A stretch of 64,000 nt of DNA from Gemmatimonadota bacterium (GTDB lineage Bacteria > Gemmatimonadota > Gemmatimonadetes > Palauibacterales > Palauibacteraceae). This document shows positions 18,875-27,403 of the stretch, in pieces (the first letter of the stretch is position 1; the number at the start of each line of letters is the position of its first letter). The stretch is from contig JAJDUL010000053.1 in the NCBI GenBank assembly GCA_022826685.1, positions 62,001 through 126,000 of the forward strand, in the 5' to 3' direction. The notes beneath the pieces were generated by a model. It saw only the letters and a program-made list of their open reading frames with translations, was not told the DNA's origin and did no database searches. The position numbers and the translations under genes are program-made.

Positions 18875-19252
18875 GTGCTGTACCGGTTGCTCGCAGACCT
18901 CGTCCTCGTCGTCCACCTGCTCTTCATCGCGTTCGTCGTCGCCGGCGGGTTCGCGGCGATCCGCTGGCCGAGGCTCGCGTGGGCGCACGTCCCCTGTTTC
19001 GTGTGGGGGGCGCTGATCGAGTTCGCCGGCTGGATCTGCCCGCTCACGCCGCTGGAGGTGAGGCTCCGGATCGCGAGCGGTCAGGCCGGTTACTCCGGCG
19101 GCTTCATCGAACGTTACCTGCTACCGGTCATCTATCCCGGCGCGCTCAACCGGGAGATCCAGATCTGGCTCGGGCTGTCCGTGCTGGCGCTCAACGGCGT
19201 GGCGTACGCCTGGCTCCTGCGCCGACTGCGCCGCGCCCGAGCCGTTCGCTGA
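18875..19252 (+). CDS. DUF2784 family membrane protein
   Basis: This 125-residue protein starts with GTG, preceded by GGAGG at about nine bases. It has three to four membrane helices and the DUF2784 pattern LVLVVHLLFIAFVV ... RWPRLAWAHVP ... GWICPLTPLE ... SGGFIERYLLPVIYP. DUF2784 has no established function. It lies 39 bp after the first sulfite-oxidase-type gene on the same strand and is likely cotranscribed. The coding end runs into a 26-bp tandem repeat. Confidence 0.75.
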   Translation: MLYRLLADLVLVVHLLFIAFVVAGGFAAIRWPRLAWAHVPCFVWGALIEFAGWICPLTPLEVRLRIASGQAGYSGGFIERYLLPVIYPGALNREIQIWLGLSVLALNGVAYAWLLRRLRRARAVR

Positions 19253-19292
19253 GCCGCCGCCCCCGAGCCGTTCGCTGAGCCGCCGCCCCCGC
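19241..19292. repeat. 26-bp tandem duplication across a stop codon, next to a convergent junction
   Basis: Two copies of a 26-base unit beginning GCCGTTCGCTGAGCCGCCGC lie head to tail, differing only in the last base. The first copy contains the TGA stop of the DUF2784 gene; the second lies outside the gene. Just after it, CCCCGCTCGCGAGCCGGGG can fold on itself and may act as the terminator for the two converging genes. Confidence 0.6.
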
Positions 19293-19317
19293 TCGCGAGC
19301 CGGGGCGAGGGGGACGG

Positions 19318-20478
19318 TCAGTCGATGACGACGTTCCGGGTGAGCTGTCCGTTGCTCTCCCAGTAGGTCCGCTTGTTGACGAGCATCGGGTCGTCCGCCG
19401 CCGGCTGGACGTTGCCGTCCGCGTCGATCGCCCTCGAGACGATCGCGTGCCGACCCGGCGCGGCGTCCCAGTCCATGCGCCAGAACGTCCACGTGTACGG
19501 GTCACCCTGGCCTTCGCCCAGCGTCGCCGCCTGCCACGGGCCCTCGTCCACGCGGACCTCGACGCCGGCGATGTCCGCGCCCCACGCCGCCCCGTGGATC
19601 GCGTAGACGTCGCCGTTCCGTGTGACCTTCGCGGGGACGGAGTTGATGTTCACGCGCCCCACAGAGGTCTCCGTCCACACCGTCTCGCCGTCGCGCTCCT
19701 CCGCCCGCAGGGTGACGTAGTCGCGGGCCATGAACTTGCCCATGAAGCGGCGGTCCCGGAGTTCGATCCGCGTGAGCCATTTCACGTTCGCGATGCCGTA
19801 CCAGCCGGGGGCGATGACCCGCAGCGGGAACCCGTGCGCAGTCGGCAGCGGCTCGCCGTTCACCTCGTAGGCGAGGATGATATCGGGATTCATCGCGTCC
19901 TCGAGGGAAAGGCTGCGGGCGAAGTTCTGCGTCACCGTGTTGCCCCGGATCTCCTCCTCGCCCTCGTCCGCCCCGAAAAAGACGACCTCGATTCCGTCCT
20001 CCTGAACGCCCGCTTCCGTGAGCACGTCGGCCAGCCGGGCCCCTGCCCAGCGCGCGTTGTGGACGCCGCCGATGAACGAGGGACGGCCGCGGTTCCCGGA
20101 GCACTCCAGCGTGAACACGACCTCCTGGCGGGGCCGTGCCTTCATCTCGGCGAGGCTGAACGTCCGCGGCCGGTCGACGAGTCCGCCGATCTCGAGATTC
20201 CAGTCGCTCTCCGCGATGACCGGCAACCCGTAGTGCCCCACGCGGAACATCTGACTGACCGGCGTGATCCAGGAATCCAGCTCCTCCCAGTTCAGGATGT
20301 TCATCCGCTCCGTCAACCCGGGATGGGGCCGCTGAACCCACGGGATCACCGCTTCCTGATCGAACCCGGCGAGCCAGCCGCGGAAGATGTCCGTCGGCAG
20401 GACCGCGAGACCGGCGGCCGCCGCGCCGCCCTGGATCAGCACCTGTCGTCGTGGAATCGGATTTCGCTGGCTCATCAT
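19318..20478 (-). CDS. Sulfite oxidase-family molybdopterin oxidoreductase, Tat-exported
   Basis: This is a 386-residue paralogue of the upstream sulfite-oxidase-like protein. It has a twin-arginine signal (PRRQVLIQGG) but no lipobox, so it should be soluble in the periplasm. The Moco Cys is in FTLECSGNRGRP, and GFPLRVIAPGWYGIANVKWL is the matching core. GAGG stands six bases before two adjacent ATGs and the first was used. Its C-terminal domain has RVDEGPWQAATLGE. Two such enzymes face each other here; whether one uses sulfite and the other an organic sulfoxide or thiosulfonate is not visible. Confidence 0.85.
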   Translation of the reverse strand: MMSQRNPIPRRQVLIQGGAAAAGLAVLPTDIFRGWLAGFDQEAVIPWVQRPHPGLTERMNILNWEELDSWITPVSQMFRVGHYGLPVIAESDWNLEIGGLVDRPRTFSLAEMKARPRQEVVFTLECSGNRGRPSFIGGVHNARWAGARLADVLTEAGVQEDGIEVVFFGADEGEEEIRGNTVTQNFARSLSLEDAMNPDIILAYEVNGEPLPTAHGFPLRVIAPGWYGIANVKWLTRIELRDRRFMGKFMARDYVTLRAEERDGETVWTETSVGRVNINSVPAKVTRNGDVYAIHGAAWGADIAGVEVRVDEGPWQAATLGEGQGDPYTWTFWRMDWDAAPGRHAIVSRAIDADGNVQPAADDPMLVNKRTYWESNGQLTRNVVID

Positions 20479-20563
20479 GTCAGACCTCGCCTTCGGGGAT
20501 CGGATGTTGCAAGCTCGGGTCGGATCACGCGTCGGAGCAAGACGTCGGCCGCAACGGCGCCTC

Positions 20564-22024
20564 TCAGCGAGCGGGTCTCCACGCGGACTCCTCCGAGGCA
20601 TCCGCGGGCCCGATCCTGCCCTCCGCCGTCGCGAGGAGCTCATCCGGCGAATGAAGGCGTCCCCGCGCGAAGACGAACCAGACGTCGCGGGCGGCCCGGA
20701 CATCCTCCAGCGGGTTCCCCCGCACGATCACGAGGTCCGCGATCTTCCCTTCCTCGATGCTGCCGAGTTCGTCATCGAGGCCCATCGCGCGCGCCGAATT
20801 GAGGGTCGCGATCCGGAACACGTCCGCGGGCGGGACGCCGGCACGCGCGAACGCGAGGAGTTCGCGGTGTACGGCGAACGGCGACCAGTACCGCCCCCAG
20901 CTCGGGAGGTCCGTGCCGAGCGTGATGAGGTCGCGTCCACCGCTGTCGTAGAACGCCTTCAGCGTCCGGCGCTTGATCGGCGACATCTTCGCGAACGACT
21001 CGTTCACGGGGCGGGGTGGCCGGGCTTCGACGGTCTCCCGCATGTACGGCGTCAGGAAGCGAAGTTCGTCCGTCCAGTACTCCGTCATCTCCGGGTCGTG
21101 CGGACCCCAGTACCCGTAGATGGAGAGCGTGGCGTCGAAGTACACGCCGCGGTCCACGTAGAGGTCGATGATGTCGCGGAGCGCGTCCCCCTCGAAATCG
21201 TCGAACTCCTGCAGCGAAGCGTAGGCCGAGCGGTCGGCCGGCATCATGTCGCCCCCGAGGAAGTGCTCGACACGGTCGATGCCCATGAGGATCGCGTCGC
21301 GGGGGTTCACCGTGTTCCCGAACCCGGAATCGAGGTGGGCGGTGACGGTGAGTCCGTGCTCGTGCGCCTGTTCGATGAGCACGGAGAGCTGCTCCGGCCC
21401 GGCCCCCTTCGCCTTGAAGCCGGCCGTGCCCTGCGCCGCCCAGTGGTCCACCTCGCGGCGGATCGAATCGGGCGTCATGGCGTCGTCGTCCCAGCCCCGC
21501 CGCCACGATCCGAAGTACGGGCCCGAGTTGAGGAGCCGGGGACCCCTGCGCTCGCCGCGCTCGATCGCGAGCCGCAGCTCCCGCATGCGGACCGGATCCA
21601 GCTCGCCGGCCGGGAAGGTCGTCGTCACGCCGTTGGCGAGGAAGAGTTCGGGATAGGCGGCCGTCTCATCGACCCGGCCATCGCCGAACAGGTCCACCGC
21701 GTAGTGAGCGTGCAGGTCGAAGAACCCCGGAAGGATCGTCGCTTCCCGGTCGAGGTCGATCGTAATCGTGACGGTGGCGTCATCCGCCGGAGGGCCGATG
21801 GAGACGATCCGCCCGTCGCGAATCGTGATGCCCTCGTTCTCGACGAGCGTGCCGGTGTGCACGTCCAGCCAGTGACCCCCCGTGACCACGTAGGTCGCGT
21901 TCTCATCGACGAGATCGACGAGGTCCATCACGACCGCCTCGCATCCGGCAAGGGTCAGGACCAGGCCGCCGAGTCCCATGGCGAGGAACGACCTTCTCCG
22001 CTGCATCCGTTGTCTCCGAACCAT
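20564..22024 (-). CDS. Amidohydrolase (imidazolonepropionase-like), lipoprotein
   Basis: This protein of about 486 residues has a lipoprotein signal (RRRSFLAMGLGGLVLTLAGC). Metal ligands follow the amidohydrolase order: HAH in FFDLHAHYA, later His in VTAHLDSG and VEHFLGG, and Asp in TLGTDLPSWG. The closing block GSIEEGKIADLVIVRGNPLEDV is the small beta domain. Two ATGs six codons apart both have purine-rich sites, so the start is uncertain. Relatives hydrolyse cyclic amides or dipeptides such as prolidase-type substrates. It diverges from the MFS gene. Confidence 0.82.
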   Translation of the reverse strand: MVRRQRMQRRRSFLAMGLGGLVLTLAGCEAVVMDLVDLVDENATYVVTGGHWLDVHTGTLVENEGITIRDGRIVSIGPPADDATVTITIDLDREATILPGFFDLHAHYAVDLFGDGRVDETAAYPELFLANGVTTTFPAGELDPVRMRELRLAIERGERRGPRLLNSGPYFGSWRRGWDDDAMTPDSIRREVDHWAAQGTAGFKAKGAGPEQLSVLIEQAHEHGLTVTAHLDSGFGNTVNPRDAILMGIDRVEHFLGGDMMPADRSAYASLQEFDDFEGDALRDIIDLYVDRGVYFDATLSIYGYWGPHDPEMTEYWTDELRFLTPYMRETVEARPPRPVNESFAKMSPIKRRTLKAFYDSGGRDLITLGTDLPSWGRYWSPFAVHRELLAFARAGVPPADVFRIATLNSARAMGLDDELGSIEEGKIADLVIVRGNPLEDVRAARDVWFVFARGRLHSPDELLATAEGRIGPADASEESAWRPAR

Positions 22025-22246
22025 CGATGACACCTCGCGGCACACGTGTCGGCCTCCGGTTCACCCGAAACGCGGACGGCCGGAACATTCAACATAGATG
22101 CGCGCGCGTCCCTCCACGACGGACTCGATCCTGTTACTGTGAGCCGTCAGCACGCAGCTGCCATCCGAACGGGATCGGAGTTCACCCTGCACGAACCGAG
22201 CGCGGCGCTCGCCAATCCTCCCAGCGGCCTCTCGGGACGCACGTCG

Positions 22247-23407
22247 ATGCGCCCGGCGGCGGTCGTGGCGCTCATCGTCGTCTCGCACACGACGATCGAT
22301 GCGTACACCGCGTTCCTGCCGCCGCTGCTGCCGCGGATCATGGACAACCTCGGCCTCTCGATCACGCTGGCCGCGACGCTGTCGACCGTACTCTCCATCT
22401 CGACTGCGCTCCCGCAGCCGGCCTTCGGCTACCTCGCGGACCGCTTCGGGAGGCGCGCCTTCCTCGCCGCGGGGCCGATCGTGGGGGGCGTGTTCATCTC
22501 GCTGCTGGGGATGGCGCCCAGCTACTTCGTCCTCCTCCTCCTGCTCACGGTGGGAGGACTGGGGTCGGCCGCCTTTCACCCGCCGGGGGCTTCGCTCGTC
22601 GCGCGCGCCGGAGACGGTCGTGGAAGCGGCGTACGCATGTCCATCTTCTCCTTCGGGGGGGCCGCGGGCTTCGCGCTGGGCCCGATCAGCGCGGTCGCCA
22701 TCGTGGGACTGTTCGGGCTCTCCGGCCTGTGGATCGCGATGATCCCGGGGGTCGTGCTCGGGGTCGCCCTCTGGTTCGTCGCGAAGGGTCGGACCCGGGT
22801 GGGGCCGGGGACCCCCCCGCCTCCCCCGCTGGAGGTGCTCCGCAAGCTCAGGGGGCCGCTCGGTCTCGTGTTCGGGATCTCGGTCGTCGGGTCCTTCGCG
22901 CAGAAGGCGATCCTCACCTTCATCCCGATCATCGCCCACCGCGCGGGCGAGAGCGAGACGGCGGGCGCCATCGTGCTCAGCGTCTATCTCGGCGCCCAGG
23001 GCCTGGGGACGCTCGCCTCCGGCTTCCTCACCGACCGGTTCAACCGGCAGCACCTCCTGGCCGCGATCAGCGTACTCGCCGTGCCCACGCACATCCTCGC
23101 ACTCACGCTGGCGCCGGCGAGCCCCGCGGCGATCGTGATGGCGGTGTGCGCGGGCTTCCTGAACATGGCGCTGCTGCCTCCGATCGTCGTCGTGGCGCAG
23201 GAGATCCTCCCCTCGGGGACGGCGGTGAGTTCGGGCATCGTCATGGGGCTCGCGTGGGCCGTGGGGACGCTGGCGATTCCCGTCGTGGGCGGGTTCGCGG
23301 ACGCGTTCGGGCCCGTCGCCGCGACCGCGTGGTCGATGCCGCTCCTGCTGCTCGGGGCGCTCTTCGCGATGCAGCCCTCGCTGCGCCCTTACCGCAGAGC
23401 CCAGTGA
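22247..23407 (+). CDS. MFS transporter, fosmidomycin-resistance (Fsr)-like
   Basis: This protein of about 386 residues has twelve membrane helices. The loop DRFGRR after helix 2 is the MFS A motif. The segment GGLGSAAFHPPGASLVAR resembles Fsr-type drug exporters. The start was placed at the ATG before the first helix; an in-frame GTG 36 codons upstream is possible, but its added residues do not look like an MFS protein. The TGA stop overlaps the ATG of the next amidohydrolase (TGATG), linking the two. The substrate is unknown; export of a small polar compound is inference. Confidence 0.78.
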   Translation: MRPAAVVALIVVSHTTIDAYTAFLPPLLPRIMDNLGLSITLAATLSTVLSISTALPQPAFGYLADRFGRRAFLAAGPIVGGVFISLLGMAPSYFVLLLLLTVGGLGSAAFHPPGASLVARAGDGRGSGVRMSIFSFGGAAGFALGPISAVAIVGLFGLSGLWIAMIPGVVLGVALWFVAKGRTRVGPGTPPPPPLEVLRKLRGPLGLVFGISVVGSFAQKAILTFIPIIAHRAGESETAGAIVLSVYLGAQGLGTLASGFLTDRFNRQHLLAAISVLAVPTHILALTLAPASPAAIVMAVCAGFLNMALLPPIVVVAQEILPSGTAVSSGIVMGLAWAVGTLAIPVVGGFADAFGPVAATAWSMPLLLLGALFAMQPSLRPYRRAQ

Positions 23408-25164
23408 TGAACCGATCGAACCCATCCGTCGTGGTGTTGGCCGGCGCCTTCCTCGCTGCCTGCGGGGGGTCGCCGCCGGCCGACCCGGCCGACCTGATCC
23501 TCGTGGACGGACGCGTCATCACGCTCGACGCGGAGAGCCGCGTCGCCGAAGCCGTTGCGGTGCGAGGCGAACATGTCGTGGCGGTCGGTTCGACGGCGGC
23601 GGTCGAGGCGCTCGCGGGCCCGGAGACCCGCCGGATCGACCTCGCGGGACGCGCGGTGACGCCCGGCCTCATGGACGCGCACGTCCACTTCGCGAATGGC
23701 GGTGCAAACCGCCTGTACCGCCTCGACCTCAGCTACCCGAACGTCGAGAACATCGCGGACGTGCAGGGCATGGTCGCGGAGCAGGCCGGGCGGCTGTCCG
23801 AGGGCGAGTGGGTGCGCGGCGGCGGCTGGGACGAGGGGAAGCTCGAGGAGTTGCGTTACATCTACGCCTCCGACCTCGACGCGGTCGCGGCGGGGCAGCC
23901 CGTGTGGCTGGCGCATACGATGGGCCACTACGGCGTGGCCAACTCCCTCGCCCTCGACATGGCGGGCATCACGGCGGACACGCCCGATCCGCCCGGCGGC
24001 ACGATCGACCGCGATGCCGCCGGCGAGCCGACGGGTGTTCTCAAGGAGTCCGCGATGGGTCTCGTGACCCGCCTCATCCCGCCGCCCGGGCCCGGCGCGC
24101 GGCGCGAGGGGATTCGCGCGCTCGCCGACGCCTTCAACGCCGAGTGCATGACCGGCGGCAAGGACCCCGGGATCGGCCGCCGCACGTGGGAGGCCTACCG
24201 CGATGTCCTCGCCGACGGCGACCTCACGGTGCGGATCTTCGCCCTGTGGGATGCCCGAGACGGGACGCTGGACGACGTCCGCGCCTACGCAGACAGCCTC
24301 GCGACCTTCACGCGACCCTACGAGTCGACGGGGGACGACCGACTCATCCCCGGCGGCGTAAAGTTGTTCAGCGACGGCAGCGGCGGCGCCCGCACGGCCT
24401 GGCTTTACGAGGACTGGAACCGGGAGCGCACGGAGACCGACACCGGCAACCGCGGCTATCCGACGATGGACCCGGACGAACTGCGCCGCCGCTTTCGGGC
24501 CTATCACGACGCCGGCCTCCACGTCTCGATCCACTCCATCGGCGACCGCGCGATCGACTGGACCGTCGACAGCTTCATCGAGGCGCTCGAGGCCACCCCG
24601 ACCCGCGGGCTCCGGCACGGGATCATCCACTCGAACATCCCCACGAATCGCGCGCTCGACGCGATGGCCGAACTCCAGCGGGAATGGCAGGCCGGCTACC
24701 CGGAGCCGTCCCCCACGTTCACGTGGTGGATCGGCGACACCTACGCCGGGAACTTCGGGCCCGATCGATCCCTGCGGCTGAATCCGCTCCGCTCCTATCG
24801 GGACCGGGGCATGATCTGGGCGAGCGGCTCCGACTTCTTCGTCACGCCCTACCCGGCGCGCTACGGCGTCTGGGCCTCCGTCGCCCGCGAGCCGCTGCTC
24901 GGCGTCTACGGGAGCGACCCGTACGGCGCGGCCGAGTCCGTCGATGTCGAGACGGCGCTGCGCTCGTTCACGACCTGGGCCGCGCACCAGATGTTCCTCG
25001 AGGAGAAAGTCGGGACGATCGAACCCGGCAAGTACGCGGATCTCGCGGTCTGGGACCGCAACCCGCTCACCGTCCCGACGATCGAACTGCGGGACATGTC
25101 GTGCGAGATGACGGTCTTCAACGGTGAGGTCGTTTTCGACCGCGCGAGCGTCCCCAAGCCATGA
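23407..25164 (+). CDS. YtcJ-type amidohydrolase, lipoprotein
   Basis: This 585-residue protein starts with a lipoprotein signal (AGAFLAAC). [10 protein letters not shown] carries the HxH metal pair, [15 protein letters not shown] is the YtcJ signature, [13 protein letters not shown] gives another ligand, and [11 protein letters not shown] the Asp. The C-terminal block is [19 protein letters not shown]. YtcJ relatives deformylate N-substituted formamides or hydrolyse other amides. The overlap with the MFS gene suggests the transporter and hydrolase handle the same compound. Confidence 0.83.
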   Translation: MNRSNPSVVVLAGAFLAACGGSPPADPADLILVDGRVITLDAESRVAEAVAVRGEHVVAVGSTAAVEALAGPETRRIDLAGRAVTPGLMDAHVHFANGGANRLYRLDLSYPNVENIADVQGMVAEQAGRLSEGEWVRGGGWDEGKLEELRYIYASDLDAVAAGQPVWLAHTMGHYGVANSLALDMAGITADTPDPPGGTIDRDAAGEPTGVLKESAMGLVTRLIPPPGPGARREGIRALADAFNAECMTGGKDPGIGRRTWEAYRDVLADGDLTVRIFALWDARDGTLDDVRAYADSLATFTRPYESTGDDRLIPGGVKLFSDGSGGARTAWLYEDWNRERTETDTGNRGYPTMDPDELRRRFRAYHDAGLHVSIHSIGDRAIDWTVDSFIEALEATPTRGLRHGIIHSNIPTNRALDAMAELQREWQAGYPEPSPTFTWWIGDTYAGNFGPDRSLRLNPLRSYRDRGMIWASGSDFFVTPYPARYGVWASVAREPLLGVYGSDPYGAAESVDVETALRSFTTWAAHQMFLEEKVGTIEPGKYADLAVWDRNPLTVPTIELRDMSCEMTVFNGEVVFDRASVPKP

Positions 25165-25211
25165 CGCGCCCCGGCCGCTGCCGTGTTCTCCCGACGTGGA
25201 AAGGATAGCGA

Positions 25212-25745
25212 ATGCGACCTCGACCCCTCGCGACGGAACGTCCCATCCCGGAGAGTTGGGAGCCGGACCTCAATGCGACCCTCCTCTACATCGTGCGGGG
25301 AGGCGAAATCCTCCTCATTCACAAGAAGCGCGGCCTCGGCGCCGGCAAGCTGAACGGGGCCGGGGGCAAGGTCGAACCCGGCGAGAGCACGATCGAGGCC
25401 GCGATGCGGGAGTTTCAGGAGGAACTGCGTGCGCGGCCCCTGGCGCCCCGGAAGGTCGGCGAAGTGGGATTCGAGGTGTTGAGCGGCATGTCCATCCTGA
25501 TCCACGTCTTCCGATCGGACGCGCTGGAGGGAGAGCCGGTCGAGACGAGCGAGGCGACCCCCGTGTGGGCGCCCGTCGACGACATCCCGTACGATCGGAT
25601 GTGGGAAGACGACCGCCACTGGCTGCCGCACCTGATCGAGGACCGCCGGTTCGAGGCGTACGCGCGTTTCGAGGGCGACGACATGGTGCACTGCCAAGTG
25701 GTCTGTCTCTCCGACACCGACAGCTTGCGCCCGGAGTCGCTCTGA
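25212..25745 (+). CDS. NUDIX hydrolase, MTH1-like (8-oxo-dGTP diphosphatase type)
   Basis: This 177-residue protein has the complete Nudix box GGKVEPGES...REFQEEL at roughly 57-79, with the catalytic Glu pair. KKRGLGAGKLNGAGGK before it and YDRMWEDDRHWLPHLI after it are the features of human MTH1-like members, which remove oxidised purine nucleotides from the pool. Substrate is inferred from these family features only. It lies 47 bp after the YtcJ-type gene, on the same strand, and is convergent with htpX. Confidence 0.8.
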   Translation: MRPRPLATERPIPESWEPDLNATLLYIVRGGEILLIHKKRGLGAGKLNGAGGKVEPGESTIEAAMREFQEELRARPLAPRKVGEVGFEVLSGMSILIHVFRSDALEGEPVETSEATPVWAPVDDIPYDRMWEDDRHWLPHLIEDRRFEAYARFEGDDMVHCQVVCLSDTDSLRPESL

Positions 25746-25799
25746 AGCACCCGCGGCTTCCGGCCGCCGAGTTTCTCCGCGGCTGAACCGTCCCGCCGC

Positions 25800-26642
25800 C
25801 TACTCCCGGCCGGCGGCCTGGGCTCTCAGCGCGGCGACCCGCTCCTCCGTGGGCGGATGGGTCGTGAAGAGGGATGTGAGACCGCGCCGACGACCGGCGA
25901 AGGGGTTCACGATCGCGAGTGAGGCGCCGGCCGGGTTCACCTCCATCGGGATGCGGCGGGCACCCGATTCGAGGCGCCTCAGGGCGCCGGCCAGACCCAT
26001 GGGATCGCCGGTGATCTCGCCCCCGGTGCGGTCGGCCTGAAACTCGTTGCGGCGGCTGATCGCCATCTGGATGATGACGGCCGCCAGCGGGGCGACGATG
26101 GCCATGACCAGCATGCCGAGCGGGTTGTCGCCGTCGTCGCGGCCTCCGCCGAAGATGAACCCCCAGCGGGCGATGGAGGCGATCATCGCGATGGCGCCCG
26201 CCATCGTCGCCGCGACGGTGCCGACGAGCATGTGCCGGTGCTTGATGTGGGCGAGTTCGTGCGCGATCACGCCGTCGAGTTCGCGGGGAGGCAGCGCGCG
26301 CAGGATCCCCTGCGTGAAGCAGACCACGGCGTGCTCCGGGTTCCGCCCCGTCGCGAAGGCGTTCGGCTGCGGCTGAGGCGAAACGGCCACGACCGGTGCC
26401 GGCAGGCCCGCCCGCTTCCGCAGGCGCTCCACCCGATCGTACAGATCCGGCGCCTGCGACCGGTCGACGACCTGGGCCCGGTACATGCGCAGGACGACCC
26501 GGTCGCTGAACCAGTACATCCCGAAGTTCATCGCCCCCGACAATACCAGGAACAGGACGGCGCCCTGCTGTCCGAACAACATCTGGCCGGCGAACACCAG
26601 GAGAAGCGTCAGGCCCGTCATGAGGCCGAATACCTTGAACAT
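25800..26642 (-). CDS. htpX: Membrane-bound M48 zinc protease HtpX
   Basis: This 280-residue protein has two N-terminal membrane helices, a cytosolic metalloprotease domain and two more helices. The zinc motif HELAH and the third ligand in RNEFQADR are present, as is the HtpX/CAAX-type NAFATGRNP segment. HtpX degrades damaged or misfolded inner-membrane proteins. Length and order match E. coli HtpX. The gene stands 44 bp downstream of the PP-loop ATPase on the same strand and could belong to its transcript. Confidence 0.9.
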   Translation of the reverse strand: MFKVFGLMTGLTLLLVFAGQMLFGQQGAVLFLVLSGAMNFGMYWFSDRVVLRMYRAQVVDRSQAPDLYDRVERLRKRAGLPAPVVAVSPQPQPNAFATGRNPEHAVVCFTQGILRALPPRELDGVIAHELAHIKHRHMLVGTVAATMAGAIAMIASIARWGFIFGGGRDDGDNPLGMLVMAIVAPLAAVIIQMAISRRNEFQADRTGGEITGDPMGLAGALRRLESGARRIPMEVNPAGASLAIVNPFAGRRRGLTSLFTTHPPTEERVAALRAQAAGRE

Positions 26643-26686
26643 CCCTTATCCCTCCGAAGTCCCTCTACGTCTCTCTTCTCGGTCCA

Positions 26687-27403
26687 TCATCCGACCGCGA
26701 TGCCCTGCGCCGCAGCGATGTCCGCATCCGCCGCCAGCAGGTCGCAGAACACGAACCCGTCCCGTTCCACGACCTCGCCGCGTGCGACCGGGATCGGTCG
26801 CGGCAGGATCGGACCGTCCCACACGAAGGTATGGAACTCTCCGTTCTCCCCGCACGGATCGACACCTTCCGGGAGATCGGCGAGGAAGCGGCCATCGAAG
26901 GCGCGGCCCGCGAAGGAGGCGTCCAGCACCGCCGGGTTGATGCACACCGCGATGGCCTCGAACCCGTCCCGGATGAAGGAACGCGCGAGCGCCCCCGTGG
27001 GTTGCCTCCAGATCGGAAAGAGACATTCCAGCCCCGAGGCGGCGAGTTGCCGCTCGCGGTACTCGCGGAGGTCCTCCAGGAAGATGTCTCCGAAGGCCAC
27101 GCGGCGGATCCCGTCCTCGTAGAGGCGGTCGAAGGCCTCTCCCATCGCCCGTTCATAGATTTTATTCGAGGACTGCGGCGGGACGACGACCTCGACCAGC
27201 GGGATGCCGATGGCCTCGGCTTGGTCGCGCACGAGCGCGCGCCGCACGCCGTGCATGCTCACCCGGTCGTAGGCGTCGGTCACCGTCGTGATCAGCGCCT
27301 CGACCCGCCAGGCTCCGGACTGCTGGAGCGCATGCAGGGCCAGTGCGCTGTCCTTGCCGCCGCTGAAGCACATCGCGATGCGTTCGCCCGCTCCGGCGCT
27401 CAC
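26687..27403 (-). CDS. Dph6-like PP-loop ATP pyrophosphatase
   Basis: This protein of about 238 residues has the PP-loop MCFSGGKDSALALHALQ close to the N-terminus, and VSMHGVRRALVRDQAEAIGIPL and GDIFLEDLREYRE further on, all typical of the diphthine-ammonia ligase (Dph6/MJ0570) family. Bacteria do not make diphthamide, so the true substrate is unknown; ATP-dependent amidation or thiolation is likely. The start is taken as GTG in a GTGA overlap with the preceding stop; an ATG ten codons later (MCFSGG) is possible. It is the last of three coupled genes. Confidence 0.78.
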   Translation of the reverse strand: MSAGAGERIAMCFSGGKDSALALHALQQSGAWRVEALITTVTDAYDRVSMHGVRRALVRDQAEAIGIPLVEVVVPPQSSNKIYERAMGEAFDRLYEDGIRRVAFGDIFLEDLREYRERQLAASGLECLFPIWRQPTGALARSFIRDGFEAIAVCINPAVLDASFAGRAFDGRFLADLPEGVDPCGENGEFHTFVWDGPILPRPIPVARGEVVERDGFVFCDLLAADADIAAAQGIAVG

